Below are positions 1 through 7,391 of a stretch of 15,120 bases of DNA, piece after piece (within the stretch, counting starts at the first letter, position 1; each line of letters starts with the position of its first letter). The position numbers and the translations under genes were made by a program. The notes beneath the pieces were generated by a model, which saw nothing but the letters and a program-made list of their open reading frames with translations, was not told the DNA's origin and searched no databases. Source of the DNA: CAZPMC01 sp964587755 (lineage in GTDB: Bacteria; Bacillota; Clostridia; Acetivibrionales; DTU013); contig CAZPMC010000048.1 in the NCBI GenBank assembly GCA_964587755.1, positions 1 through 15,120 on the forward strand, read 5' to 3'.

Positions 1-30
1 ATAAGGGATTTAATACTCCTGATTTACTGT

Positions 31-987
31 TTAAACCTTATTAATCTGATTTTTTAAAGGTTCACCCTTTATAGCCCTGACAATCTCTTCAGCAACCTTT
101 GTTTTCATATCACTTGAAGCCTGTTCAGAGTACCAGGCCATATGTGGGGTACAAATGAAGTTGTCAAATTTAAACAGAGGATGAATGCCTTCAGGAGGCT
201 CTTTTGATAAAACGTCACACGCAGCTCCTGCAATCCAGCCGTTTTTCAACGCCTTTACAAGATCCTTCTCTACTATTATACCGCCTCTTGACACATTTAT
301 CAGGTAAGCAGAAGGTTTCATCTTTTTAAGTTCTTTTTCAGATATCAATCCTCTTGAGGTTTCAAGAGGAGTATGTATTGATATAATATCTGCTTCTCTT
401 AGCAACTCATCCAGTTTCACCATTTCGATATAATCGGGATGTTTGAGGTTTGTATTGTAATAGCGCGGATCCCAGGCAATAATTCTGCAGTTGAATCCTC
501 TTACTAATTCTGCGAAGCATTTTCCGATTCTTCCAATCCCTATAATTCCAATAGTCATTTTATTAAATCTGTAAATTGGAATACTAAGCTCATATTTCCA
601 TGCTCCATTTTTTACAGAATCGTTCATTTTTATTATCTTACGGCTAAGTGCCATCATCATTGCAAGAGCATGTGACGCAACTTCCTGAATCCCGTAATCA
701 GGAACATTACATACTGCTACACCGTATTTAGAGGCGGCTTCCAAATCTATATGGTCGACACCTACCCCATATCGCACAATGCACTTGAGATTTGGCAGGT
801 TTTCAAAAACCCTTTCGGTAAAAGGTGCGTATTGATTTGCTATAACTGAATATCCCTGCATTTCCTTAATCAAATCTTCTTCAGTATGACACTGATGCAA
901 AATAACTTCATATCCATATCTTTCAAAAACAATCTGTTCTTCTTTTATATCTTTGTGGTCGCAATCACTTATTCCGACTTTTATCAT
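31..987 (-). CDS. D-2-hydroxyacid dehydrogenase (NAD-dependent, PGDH/GhrB-like)
   Basis: This 318-residue protein belongs to the D-isomer-specific 2-hydroxyacid dehydrogenases, which reversibly reduce 2-keto acids to D-2-hydroxy acids with NAD(P)H. The nucleotide-binding loop GIGRIG is at residues 150-155, and Asp173 (AWDP) ends the second Rossmann strand, which favours NAD over NADP. The catalytic set is visible: Arg234 (NVSRGG), Glu263 (SKEPP) and His282 (TPHMAW). Length is normal for the compact glyoxylate/hydroxypyruvate/2-ketogluconate reductase branch, and there is no C-terminal ACT domain as in long SerA. It is the last gene of the run, 38 nt after the aldolase gene, with a GAGAGGG ribosome site before ATG. 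The substrate is not determined; a keto acid from the sugar-acid pathway (2-keto sugar acid, hydroxypyruvate or pyruvate) is inferred from the neighbours. No terminator is seen in the 30 nt beyond its stop. Confidence 0.9.
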   Translation of the reverse strand: MIKVGISDCDHKDIKEEQIVFERYGYEVILHQCHTEEDLIKEMQGYSVIANQYAPFTERVFENLPNLKCIVRYGVGVDHIDLEAASKYGVAVCNVPDYGIQEVASHALAMMMALSRKIIKMNDSVKNGAWKYELSIPIYRFNKMTIGIIGIGRIGKCFAELVRGFNCRIIAWDPRYYNTNLKHPDYIEMVKLDELLREADIISIHTPLETSRGLISEKELKKMKPSAYLINVSRGGIIVEKDLVKALKNGWIAGAACDVLSKEPPEGIHPLFKFDNFICTPHMAWYSEQASSDMKTKVAEEIVRAIKGEPLKNQINKV

Positions 988-1025
988 ATTTGCCCTCTCT
1001 GTGTTTAATATTGATAGTGTTTTGT

Positions 1026-1679
1026 TTATTGGGCATTTACCGCCTCTACAAACTCCTTGGCTAATTCAGTTATGGCTTCAAACTTACCATTAGAAATCCA
1101 TTCTTTATTAACAAGGTTACCGCCTACTCCTGCGCCTTTTGCACCAGCCTTAATAAACTCGCCTACGTTTTTCTCATTGATTCCACCAACAGCAAGGATT
1201 CTAACATTATTTAACGGTGCAAGTACGTATTTTAAATAAGAAGGTCCAAATTGCGCCGAAGGAAACAGTTTTACAAAATCAGCTCCGGCATTCTGTGCTT
1301 TAACAATTTCACTCGGAGTAAGAACTCCCGGAATTGAAACTAATCCCAGCTCTACAGTTCTCCTGATAACCGGTGCATCTGTGTTAGGCGAAATGATATA
1401 ACCGGCACCCGCTTTATGTGCCATATCAACCAGCTCAACCGAAGTAACCGTTCCGGCACCTGCAATAACTTTACCTTTGAAAGTTTCTTTTATCATGCTT
1501 ATTGCTCTGCAAGTATCCTCTGCTGTCTCTTTTTTCGCCTGATCAAAAGTCACTTCTATCAGGTTTATTCCACCTTTATGCAATGCCCTTGCCAGGTTGA
1601 TGCAGTCTTCGCCATAAACACCCCTTACAATTGCAATTAACTTTTCTTTTAAAATTTTTTCTATAATAAATGTCTTCAT
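1026..1679 (-). CDS. eda: 2-keto-3-deoxy-6-phosphogluconate (KDPG/KHG) aldolase
   Basis: This 217-residue class I aldolase should cleave KDPG to pyruvate and glyceraldehyde-3-phosphate, the last step of the Entner-Doudoroff lower branch. The Schiff-base lysine is Lys137 in DFVKLFP and the general acid/base glutamate is Glu42 in IEVTF, matching Lys133 and Glu45 of E. coli Eda. The phosphate-binding stretch GGIN (about residue 164 on) and the GVGG loop near 183-186 are present. The position of E. coli Arg49 (LRT after the Glu) is occupied by Asp46-Gln47. That is a departure from the proteobacterial enzyme, so related 2-keto-3-deoxy-6-phospho sugar acids such as the galactonate form cannot be excluded. 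It is preceded by a GGGGGG ribosome site 28 nt after the SDR gene, and a KDG kinase gene lies upstream in the same run, supporting the assignment. Confidence 0.88.
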   Translation of the reverse strand: MKTFIIEKILKEKLIAIVRGVYGEDCINLARALHKGGINLIEVTFDQAKKETAEDTCRAISMIKETFKGKVIAGAGTVTSVELVDMAHKAGAGYIISPNTDAPVIRRTVELGLVSIPGVLTPSEIVKAQNAGADFVKLFPSAQFGPSYLKYVLAPLNNVRILAVGGINEKNVGEFIKAGAKGAGVGGNLVNKEWISNGKFEAITELAKEFVEAVNAQ

Positions 1680-1707
1680 ATACTTCCCCCCATATGAAAA
1701 TTCGTTA

Positions 1708-2466
1708 TTATCTCCCTAAATAACCGCCGTCCACAGGAAGGATTACGCCATTAACATAATTGCATGCATCACTGGCTAAAAATACTGTAGCGCCCTTCAT
1801 ATCTTCGCCGGTTCCCCAACGATGCTGAGGTATCCTTGCAAGTATCTCTGTATTACGAACCGGATCGTTAATGAGAGCAACATTCATTTTTGTATCCATA
1901 TATCCGGGGGCAATAGCGTTTACATTAATCCCTTTACCTGCCCATTCATTGGATAAAGCCTTGGTCAGCTGTGCAATTCCACCCTTTGATGCTGCATATG
2001 CGGGAATAGTATAACCTCCGAAAAAACTAATTAATGAAGCAACATTAATTATTTTTCCGCCGCCGTTAGGTATCATATTAAGTGCGGCAAGCTGACAGTA
2101 ACGGAAAGATACGGTAAGGTTCACCTCTATTACCTCATCCCAATCACTAATCGGGAACTCTTCACATTTATGTCTTCTCTGTATTCCTGCGGCATTTACC
2201 AGAATATTAACTCTGCCGCCCAGAATATCCAGTGCCTCTTCAAAGGATTTATCTACTTGTGCTCTATCAGTCAATTCAGCATAAACAGGATTAACCTTAT
2301 ATCCTTTTTTACTAAGCTCGTCTGCTACGTTCCTAGTCCGTTCACCTCTGCCTATTACCACTGCTTCGGCTCCGGCTTCAACAAGGGCTTCAAGCATGCT
2401 CTTTCCGAGATCTCCGGCACCGCCGACAACTATTGCCTTTTTGCCCGTTAAATCAAACATATTCAT
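1708..2466 (-). CDS. kduD: KduD-like short-chain dehydrogenase (2-dehydro-3-deoxy-D-gluconate 5-dehydrogenase / gluconate 5-dehydrogenase type)
   Basis: This classical SDR is about 252 residues from the chosen start. Family knowledge: KduD interconverts 2,5-diketo-3-deoxygluconate and KDG with NAD(H). The catalytic Ser144 (INVAS), Tyr157 and Lys161 (YAASK) are present, with NAAG at 91-94 and IAPGYMDT after it. The second half, including GGKIINVAS, NEWAGKGINVNAIAPGYM, RIPQHRWG and the VDGGYLGR end, closely resembles E. coli KduD as remembered. The nucleotide loop reads GGAGDLG (15-21), with Gly where TG is usual, and NNAG has become NAAG; both are tolerated variants. An ATG lies six codons earlier (2484), but the strong AAGGAGG at 2475-2481 falls inside that extension and sits 8 nt before the ATG at 2466, so 2466 is preferred. 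Gluconate or other sugar-acid 5-dehydrogenase activity is an alternative. Confidence 0.85.
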   Translation of the reverse strand: MNMFDLTGKKAIVVGGAGDLGKSMLEALVEAGAEAVVIGRGERTRNVADELSKKGYKVNPVYAELTDRAQVDKSFEEALDILGGRVNILVNAAGIQRRHKCEEFPISDWDEVIEVNLTVSFRYCQLAALNMIPNGGGKIINVASLISFFGGYTIPAYAASKGGIAQLTKALSNEWAGKGINVNAIAPGYMDTKMNVALINDPVRNTEILARIPQHRWGTGEDMKGATVFLASDACNYVNGVILPVDGGYLGR

Positions 2467-2506
2467 ATTGCTTTCCTCCTTCATTATTTTACCCTGCTAC
2501 ATACTA

Positions 2507-3496
2507 TTAAGCCTCGAAAATTACCTTATATGCGCTCTTAGGAGGGTTAAAGCCTTCCTGGCACTTACTTAATGGAATAATGTAATTTAGTATTTTATCG
2601 TAGCCCAAATTTTCACCCATTAGCTTACATGCGATTGAGAAATCTTCTCTTGTGCAATTTCTGGTAAATCTAATATCAAATTCCCTAAACATACCTTTTT
2701 GGAAGTTCATTGCCGGAGGATTCTTATAACCTGCCACTATTACTATTGTTCCGTTAATTTTCACTGCATCGGGTAAAACATCGATAACAGGCTGTACTCC
2801 CGCACAATCAAAAATAAACTGTGCTCCGTTTCCATCAGTACGGTCGTATATCTGTTGTACTATATCCTTTTCTGAGTCTAAAACATCAAACCCTAAAGAT
2901 CTGGCAAGTTCTTGCCTTGCCGGGTTAGGTTCACTGATTACCAGATCCAATGCCCCGAATTTTCGCAGTGTTATTGCCGTAGATAGGCCTATCCCGCCTG
3001 CACCAAAAACAACTGCGCTGTCCCCCGGTCTATAGCCGCCTTTTCGAGCAACGTGGACTGCTATTCCAACAGGTTCTATAAATGCTGCAACTGCAGGATC
3101 TACACCTTCCGGAACCGGATATATTGCATCTTCCGGGACCTGAACATATTCTCCCATGCCTCCGTCCAAATCTATACCAATAATCTTCAACGACTTGCAT
3201 ACGTGGTATTGTCCATTTATACAACGCTCGCATTTCATGCACGGTAAATAAGGAAATACCGTTACGAGAGTGCCCTCCTTATATTTTGGATGCGGAGAGG
3301 CAATATATCCCGAAAACTCATGCCCCATAATTAATGGAGCTTTTGCCCGGGGATGCTTACCTGAAAATATAGTCATATCGCTTCCGCAGATTCCTGCATG
3401 TGATACCCGCACCAATGTCCATCCCTCGCGTGGTGTTATCATCGGGACTTCCTTATATTCGATCTTATTTGTTCCTTCAAATACAATCGCTTTCAT
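2507..3496 (-). CDS. zinc-dependent sugar/polyol alcohol dehydrogenase (MDR family)
   Basis: This 329-residue medium-chain dehydrogenase resembles the sorbitol, L-idonate 5-, galactitol-1-phosphate 5- and threonine dehydrogenase group, which oxidise a secondary hydroxyl with NAD(P). The catalytic zinc ligands appear as Cys37 (GICGSD), His59-Glu60 (GHEF) and Glu141 (IEPVG). The structural zinc site has four cysteines at 86, 89, 92 and 100. The Rossmann loop GAGGIG is at 165-170, followed by an acidic residue in ISEPNP (about 189), suggesting NAD preference. All metal and cofactor residues are intact, so it should be active. Placement between KDG kinase and the KduD-like SDR suggests a hexonate or keto-hexonate substrate, for example conversion of a hexonate to its 5-keto form, but the exact substrate cannot be read from the sequence. 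An AAGGGGTG ribosome site precedes ATG. Confidence 0.88.
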   Translation of the reverse strand: MKAIVFEGTNKIEYKEVPMITPREGWTLVRVSHAGICGSDMTIFSGKHPRAKAPLIMGHEFSGYIASPHPKYKEGTLVTVFPYLPCMKCERCINGQYHVCKSLKIIGIDLDGGMGEYVQVPEDAIYPVPEGVDPAVAAFIEPVGIAVHVARKGGYRPGDSAVVFGAGGIGLSTAITLRKFGALDLVISEPNPARQELARSLGFDVLDSEKDIVQQIYDRTDGNGAQFIFDCAGVQPVIDVLPDAVKINGTIVIVAGYKNPPAMNFQKGMFREFDIRFTRNCTREDFSIACKLMGENLGYDKILNYIIPLSKCQEGFNPPKSAYKVIFEA

Positions 3497-3542
3497 TTAG
3501 TCTTCACCCCTTCATTATTATATATGATTATTTATGGTCTTC

Positions 3543-4565
3543 TTATCTTTGAACACGCCCCGAAGCATTACCTGCTGCAAGTGATTCTACCTCTGCTATA
3601 CTCATCATGTTGTAATCATGTTCTATTGTATGTTTCAGGCATGATGCGGCAGTAGCAAAGTTAACAGCCTTCTGAGGGTCAAATCCATTGCACAAAGAAT
3701 AAACCAATCCTCCGCAGAATGAATCTCCTCCACCAACACGATCAACTATGTGAATACTATATTTTGGTGAAAAATATGCTGTATTATCTGTATAAAGCAG
3801 TGCAGCCCAGTTGTTGATAGTTGCAGAAATGCTTTCACGTAAAGTAATTGCAACATATTTAAAACCGAATCTTTCAGTCAGTTGCTTTGCAACACTTATA
3901 TAACCATCATGATTTAATTTACCGCCTTCAATATCTGTCTCAGCTGCGTGGATTCCAAACACATCAGCTGCATCTTCCTCGTTTGCAATACAGACATCAA
4001 CAAAAGGCATTAATGTTGACATAACTTTACCGGCCTGCTCACTTGTCCATAACTTTTTACGGAAATTAAGGTCACAGCTGACCGTTAATCCCATGTTTTT
4101 TGCTGTGCGGCATGCTTCCATGCATATTTCAGGATTTTCGCCTCCTAATGCCGGTGTTATTCCTGTAAAGTGGAACCAGTCTACTCCTTCAAAAATTTTC
4201 TCCCAATCAAAGTCTTCCTTTTTCGCTAAAGCAATTGCAGAATTTGCTCTGTCGTAAATTACCTTAGAGGATCTTTGAGATGCGCCCTTTTCTACAAAGT
4301 ATACTCCCAGTCTGTCTCCGCCTCTAACGATCTTGTCAATATTGACACCATAACGTCTCAGCTCGTTAATTGCACATTGCCCTATCTCGTGAGCCGGTAT
4401 TTTGCTTACAAATGAGGCATCAATTCCATAATTAGCAAGCGAAACAGCTACATTTGCCTCGCCTCCGGCAAATGTCATTTCCAGTTCATCTGCCTGTACA
4501 AATCTCAGGTATCCTTTAGGATTTAACCTCATCATTATTTCGCCAAAAGTAACTACCTTTTTCAT
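3543..4565 (-). CDS. kdgK: 2-keto-3-deoxygluconate kinase (PfkB/ribokinase family)
   Basis: This 340-residue PfkB-family kinase should phosphorylate KDG to KDPG using ATP. The N-terminal substrate loop AGGEANVA is at 33-40. Tyr89 (GVYF), Tyr104/Arg106 (IYDRANSA) and Arg169 in DLNFRKKLW (165-173) match the positions remembered as the KDG-binding set in characterised KDG kinases. The PfkB signature 2, DRVGGGDSF, carries the catalytic base Asp281 and the anion-hole glycines. The pocket residues make KDG kinase more likely than fructokinase or ribokinase. The product feeds the KDPG aldolase encoded three genes downstream. A GGGGGG ribosome site lies before ATG, and the gap to the transporter gene upstream is 38 nt. 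The 2-keto-3-deoxygalactonate epimer remains a possible substrate, since some members accept both. Confidence 0.92.
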   Translation of the reverse strand: MKKVVTFGEIMMRLNPKGYLRFVQADELEMTFAGGEANVAVSLANYGIDASFVSKIPAHEIGQCAINELRRYGVNIDKIVRGGDRLGVYFVEKGASQRSSKVIYDRANSAIALAKKEDFDWEKIFEGVDWFHFTGITPALGGENPEICMEACRTAKNMGLTVSCDLNFRKKLWTSEQAGKVMSTLMPFVDVCIANEEDAADVFGIHAAETDIEGGKLNHDGYISVAKQLTERFGFKYVAITLRESISATINNWAALLYTDNTAYFSPKYSIHIVDRVGGGDSFCGGLVYSLCNGFDPQKAVNFATAASCLKHTIEHDYNMMSIAEVESLAAGNASGRVQR

Positions 4566-4603
4566 GTTTTCCCCCCTGAATTAATATATAGTTTTTATTA
4601 AAG

Positions 4604-5542
4604 CTAATCATCATTCTTTGCACTGTTAACAATATAAATAGCTGAACAAACCATCACAAGCGCCAAGAGACTACGCCAGTTTAGAACCCTCTCCGAAAGA
4701 AGTAACCCTGAAAGCAATACCCCAAAGATTGGAACAAATGAATAATATATTGACACGCTTGATACCCTGTTATAGCTAAGCAGCATAGTCCACACAGAAT
4801 AAACAGTCGATGACAGAAAGACCAAATACGCCATCATAAGAATACCTTCTATGGTCACGACAGGAATGTGTCCTCCTCCCAATCGACCTGCTATTATAAG
4901 GAACAGACCCCCGAAGAACAGCTGATATCCAGCTATGGTAGAACTGTCTTCATCCTTGACAATCCATTTACTGATAACAGAACCTACTCCAAAGAACAAT
5001 GATGCAAGAACTATAAAGCCCTCCCCCTGCAAGGACATCTCAAGACCGCCAAATTCTACATTCAGGTTAATGATGACTACTCCTGCAAATCCCAACATAC
5101 AGCCTGAGATTTTACTTACTGTCAGCTTATCATTCTTAAAAAATACAGCAGATAGAATTACCGTGAAGAATGTTGCTGTACCTTGTAATATTGCACTTTT
5201 AGCTCCGGCTGTATTTGATAACCCAATATAGAAAAACATATACTGTATACCTGTATAGGTAAGCCCTAATAACAGTATCTTTGGGATGCTTCTGATTTTT
5301 TGCGGATATAACAGTCTTTTATTTATAAGAGACATGACAATGATGATGGCAAGCCCTGCAAGAATAAATCTAATTCCTGCAAAAAGCATTTTATCATATG
5401 AGCTGCTCCCGCTCATTCCAAAATATTCATATCCCAATTTTACAGTTGGGTATGCACTGCCCCATAACAGAGCGCAGAAAATTGCCAGAACAGCAACAAT
5501 GTATCTATTGGTTATCCACTTGACTTTTTCTTTCATCATCAT
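4604..5542 (-). CDS. EamA/DMT-superfamily transporter (10-TM permease)
   Basis: This 312-residue integral membrane protein has the duplicated EamA layout: two repeats of about five hydrophobic helices. The first helix (about residues 12-30) carries the family-typical stretch ALLWGSAYPTVKLG. The second repeat starts near FIVLASLFFGVGSVISKW (about 175-195). Family members export or exchange metabolites such as amino acids, sugars and sugar acids across the cytoplasmic membrane; the substrate cannot be deduced. Three consecutive ATG codons occur at the start; AAGG seven nt before the first ATG supports 5542. It lies between the flavoprotein and KDG kinase genes, 42 and 38 nt apart, so it is probably co-transcribed. 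It could be an additional importer for the sugar acid or an exporter of an end product such as an organic acid; the sequence does not decide. Confidence 0.85.
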   Translation of the reverse strand: MMMKEKVKWITNRYIVAVLAIFCALLWGSAYPTVKLGYEYFGMSGSSSYDKMLFAGIRFILAGLAIIIVMSLINKRLLYPQKIRSIPKILLLGLTYTGIQYMFFYIGLSNTAGAKSAILQGTATFFTVILSAVFFKNDKLTVSKISGCMLGFAGVVIINLNVEFGGLEMSLQGEGFIVLASLFFGVGSVISKWIVKDEDSSTIAGYQLFFGGLFLIIAGRLGGGHIPVVTIEGILMMAYLVFLSSTVYSVWTMLLSYNRVSSVSIYYSFVPIFGVLLSGLLLSERVLNWRSLLALVMVCSAIYIVNSAKNDD

Positions 5543-5584
5543 TCAATATCCTTATATTTAATTATTCTTATTAAATACTTTTTC

Positions 5585-7303
5585 TCAGCGCTGCTCCGAT
5601 ACCTTAAACTGGCACGATGAAATTTGTTCACCATCTTTGCTTAATACAAGCGGTGCCCTGAAATTAGCATCGTCTTTATTCGGGTAATCAGCTCTGTAGT
5701 GAGCTCCTCTGCTTTCTTTTCTTTGTATTGCCGCAAATGACATGAGTTCAGCAGCAATTAGCATGTTCATTGTCTCAAGATTTGCAATGTTATAAGAAGT
5801 ACTTGCAGAAGCTTGTAAAATTTCTTTTTTAAGCTGATTTATTAACTCAATAAGCGATGACAGTCCTTCTTCAGTCCTTCTTATAAGCAAATGCTTTTGT
5901 GTATTTTCCTTGAGTTTTTGTTGAATTTCAGTGTAATCTAAGTCTTTATAAAGAATCTCTTTAATTGATTCTATTTTTTCGGTTATATTTGCTGAAGAAA
6001 TATCAGCTTGTTTTGATAAGTTTTTCGCTCTTTTTGCAGCTGCGATACCTGCAATCTTACCATAAATCTGGCAGGTCAATATCATATTGCCACCAAGTCT
6101 GTCAGCTCCATGAGGGCCTCCTGCTGTTTCTCCTGCTGCATATAAGCCTTCAATTGATGTGCTTGAATTTTCGTCAATTAGAAGACCTCCGTTAATTGCG
6201 TGAGCGAAGCAGGCAATCTGTACAGGCTCTTCCATTACACGTACATTAAGACTTTCATAATATTCTCTGGCTATTGGCCACATTTTCCTGAGGCCGGTGT
6301 TTTCTTCTATCGAATTTACATACTCATCAGTCATATGAGTCAAATCCATATAGATGCCGCCCTCATCTGTTCCTTTTCCTTCAAGAAGCTGCTTTTGTAC
6401 AAGAGTTTCAATATAGAAAGAATTATCATAACAGCTGAAAGGAAAATGATTTGCATGATCATTCATTACCATTTCTGTTGTTAAGTTTGACGGAAGTCCC
6501 TCTTTCATAAAATCTTCATTATATCTGTTTCTCAACTTAGGTAAGCCAGACCAAATATATGCGTTCAACAAACTGACTATTGGATAACTGATTCCTATAC
6601 CTGACTGCATAAATTCCATGTTAATCAGTTTCGCTCCAGCCCTGAAACCAAGGGCATAACCATCCCCGGTAATATCTTTCGGATTCAGGCTTTTTTCAAA
6701 TACTTGTCCCGCGCCTCCTGTAGCCAAAATAGTCGATTTCGCTTCAATAATTGACATGTTGCCTGACTGATCAATAATTACCGCACCACAACAAATGCCA
6801 TTTTCAACAATAAGCTCAGCGACAAAGGCGTTTTCAATCATTTTTATATTTTTCTTTTCTTTTATCTTTCTATTTAGTGCCTCAAGAATCGGTTTGCCAT
6901 GACCTTTTATTACATGGGTACGCGGTCTTTTTGAAAAACAGCTCTTGAATGCCAGATATTTGCCATTATCTTTTTCGTAATTAACTCCCCAGGAGTCTAA
7001 AGTCTTAAGAGTGTCAACTGCTTCGTAAGCTACTATTCTTGACAATGACGGTATAGACATACCGTCTGCAGCATCCATTATATCTTTGTAGTGTTCTTCC
7101 GGTGAATCATTTTCATCGGCTGCCCCGTCACCGGCATTGAAACCTGCCATTTCAGAGGCCTCGAATGCAGTTGCTCCTGAATGGGTAAATTCACCTTTCA
7201 TTACCATTAATACATTAACGCCTTCATTTGCAGCCTCCAGTGCGGCCCGGGCAGCAGCTCCTCCACCACCGATAACCAATACATCAATTTTGCTAACTTT
7301 CAT
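5585..7303 (-). CDS. stand-alone FAD-binding fumarate reductase/L-aspartate oxidase-like flavoprotein
   Basis: This 572-residue protein has the succinate dehydrogenase/fumarate reductase/aspartate oxidase/APS reductase flavoprotein fold. Visible parts are the N-terminal dinucleotide loop IGGGGAAARAA (11-21), ATGGAG (194-199), GLYAAGETAGG (387-396) and the C-terminal RKESRGAHYRAD (528-539). Residues equivalent to the substrate-binding His355 and Arg390 of E. coli FrdA seem kept as His368 (FAHAINGG) and Arg402 (GADRLGGN). The MEF-Q-YHP motif that supplies FrdA His232 reads MEFMQSG (229-235), so that histidine is lost, and the usual Arg/Asp motif near 287 is not recognisable. No iron-sulfur or membrane-anchor subunit is encoded here. 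It is therefore probably a soluble oxidoreductase for an acid other than succinate or fumarate; the substrate is unknown. AAGGGG precedes ATG. It is the first gene after the hairpin terminator. Confidence 0.85.
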   Translation of the reverse strand: MKVSKIDVLVIGGGGAAARAALEAANEGVNVLMVMKGEFTHSGATAFEASEMAGFNAGDGAADENDSPEEHYKDIMDAADGMSIPSLSRIVAYEAVDTLKTLDSWGVNYEKDNGKYLAFKSCFSKRPRTHVIKGHGKPILEALNRKIKEKKNIKMIENAFVAELIVENGICCGAVIIDQSGNMSIIEAKSTILATGGAGQVFEKSLNPKDITGDGYALGFRAGAKLINMEFMQSGIGISYPIVSLLNAYIWSGLPKLRNRYNEDFMKEGLPSNLTTEMVMNDHANHFPFSCYDNSFYIETLVQKQLLEGKGTDEGGIYMDLTHMTDEYVNSIEENTGLRKMWPIAREYYESLNVRVMEEPVQIACFAHAINGGLLIDENSSTSIEGLYAAGETAGGPHGADRLGGNMILTCQIYGKIAGIAAAKRAKNLSKQADISSANITEKIESIKEILYKDLDYTEIQQKLKENTQKHLLIRRTEEGLSSLIELINQLKKEILQASASTSYNIANLETMNMLIAAELMSFAAIQRKESRGAHYRADYPNKDDANFRAPLVLSKDGEQISSCQFKVSEQR

Positions 7304-7337
7304 ATTTATTCCCCTTATACCCTATATAATAAATCTT

Positions 7338-7372
7338 AAAAATGGTGTTGCAGGCCGTAACCTGCAACACCA
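7338..7372 (-). terminator. Rho-independent terminator or attenuator after the binding-protein gene
   Basis: On the minus strand a perfect 12-bp stem (arms at 7361-7372 and 7343-7354, sequence TGGTGTTGCAGG pairing with CCTGCAACACCA) with a 6-nt loop is followed by TTTTT (7342-7338). It begins 19 nt after the stop of the solute-binding protein gene. The T-run is short and then broken by AAG, so termination may be partial. It sits where the operon changes from transporter to metabolic genes, and no convincing promoter follows it before the flavoprotein gene. Read-through is therefore likely to feed the downstream genes, and the hairpin may also stabilise the 3' end of the abundant binding-protein message. 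Confidence 0.8.
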
Positions 7373-7391
7373 CTCACAAAATTATTTCAAA

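Noticed and set aside
1..30. possible ribosome site (CAGGAG on the minus strand) for a further gene to the left
   Set aside because: No ATG, GTG or TTG follows at suitable spacing before the window ends, so a gene cannot be supported.
7304..7342. promoter before the flavoprotein gene after the hairpin
   Set aside because: TATTAT/TATAT-like -10 sequences exist, but the matching -35 would fall inside the terminator stem and no acceptable hexamer is there.
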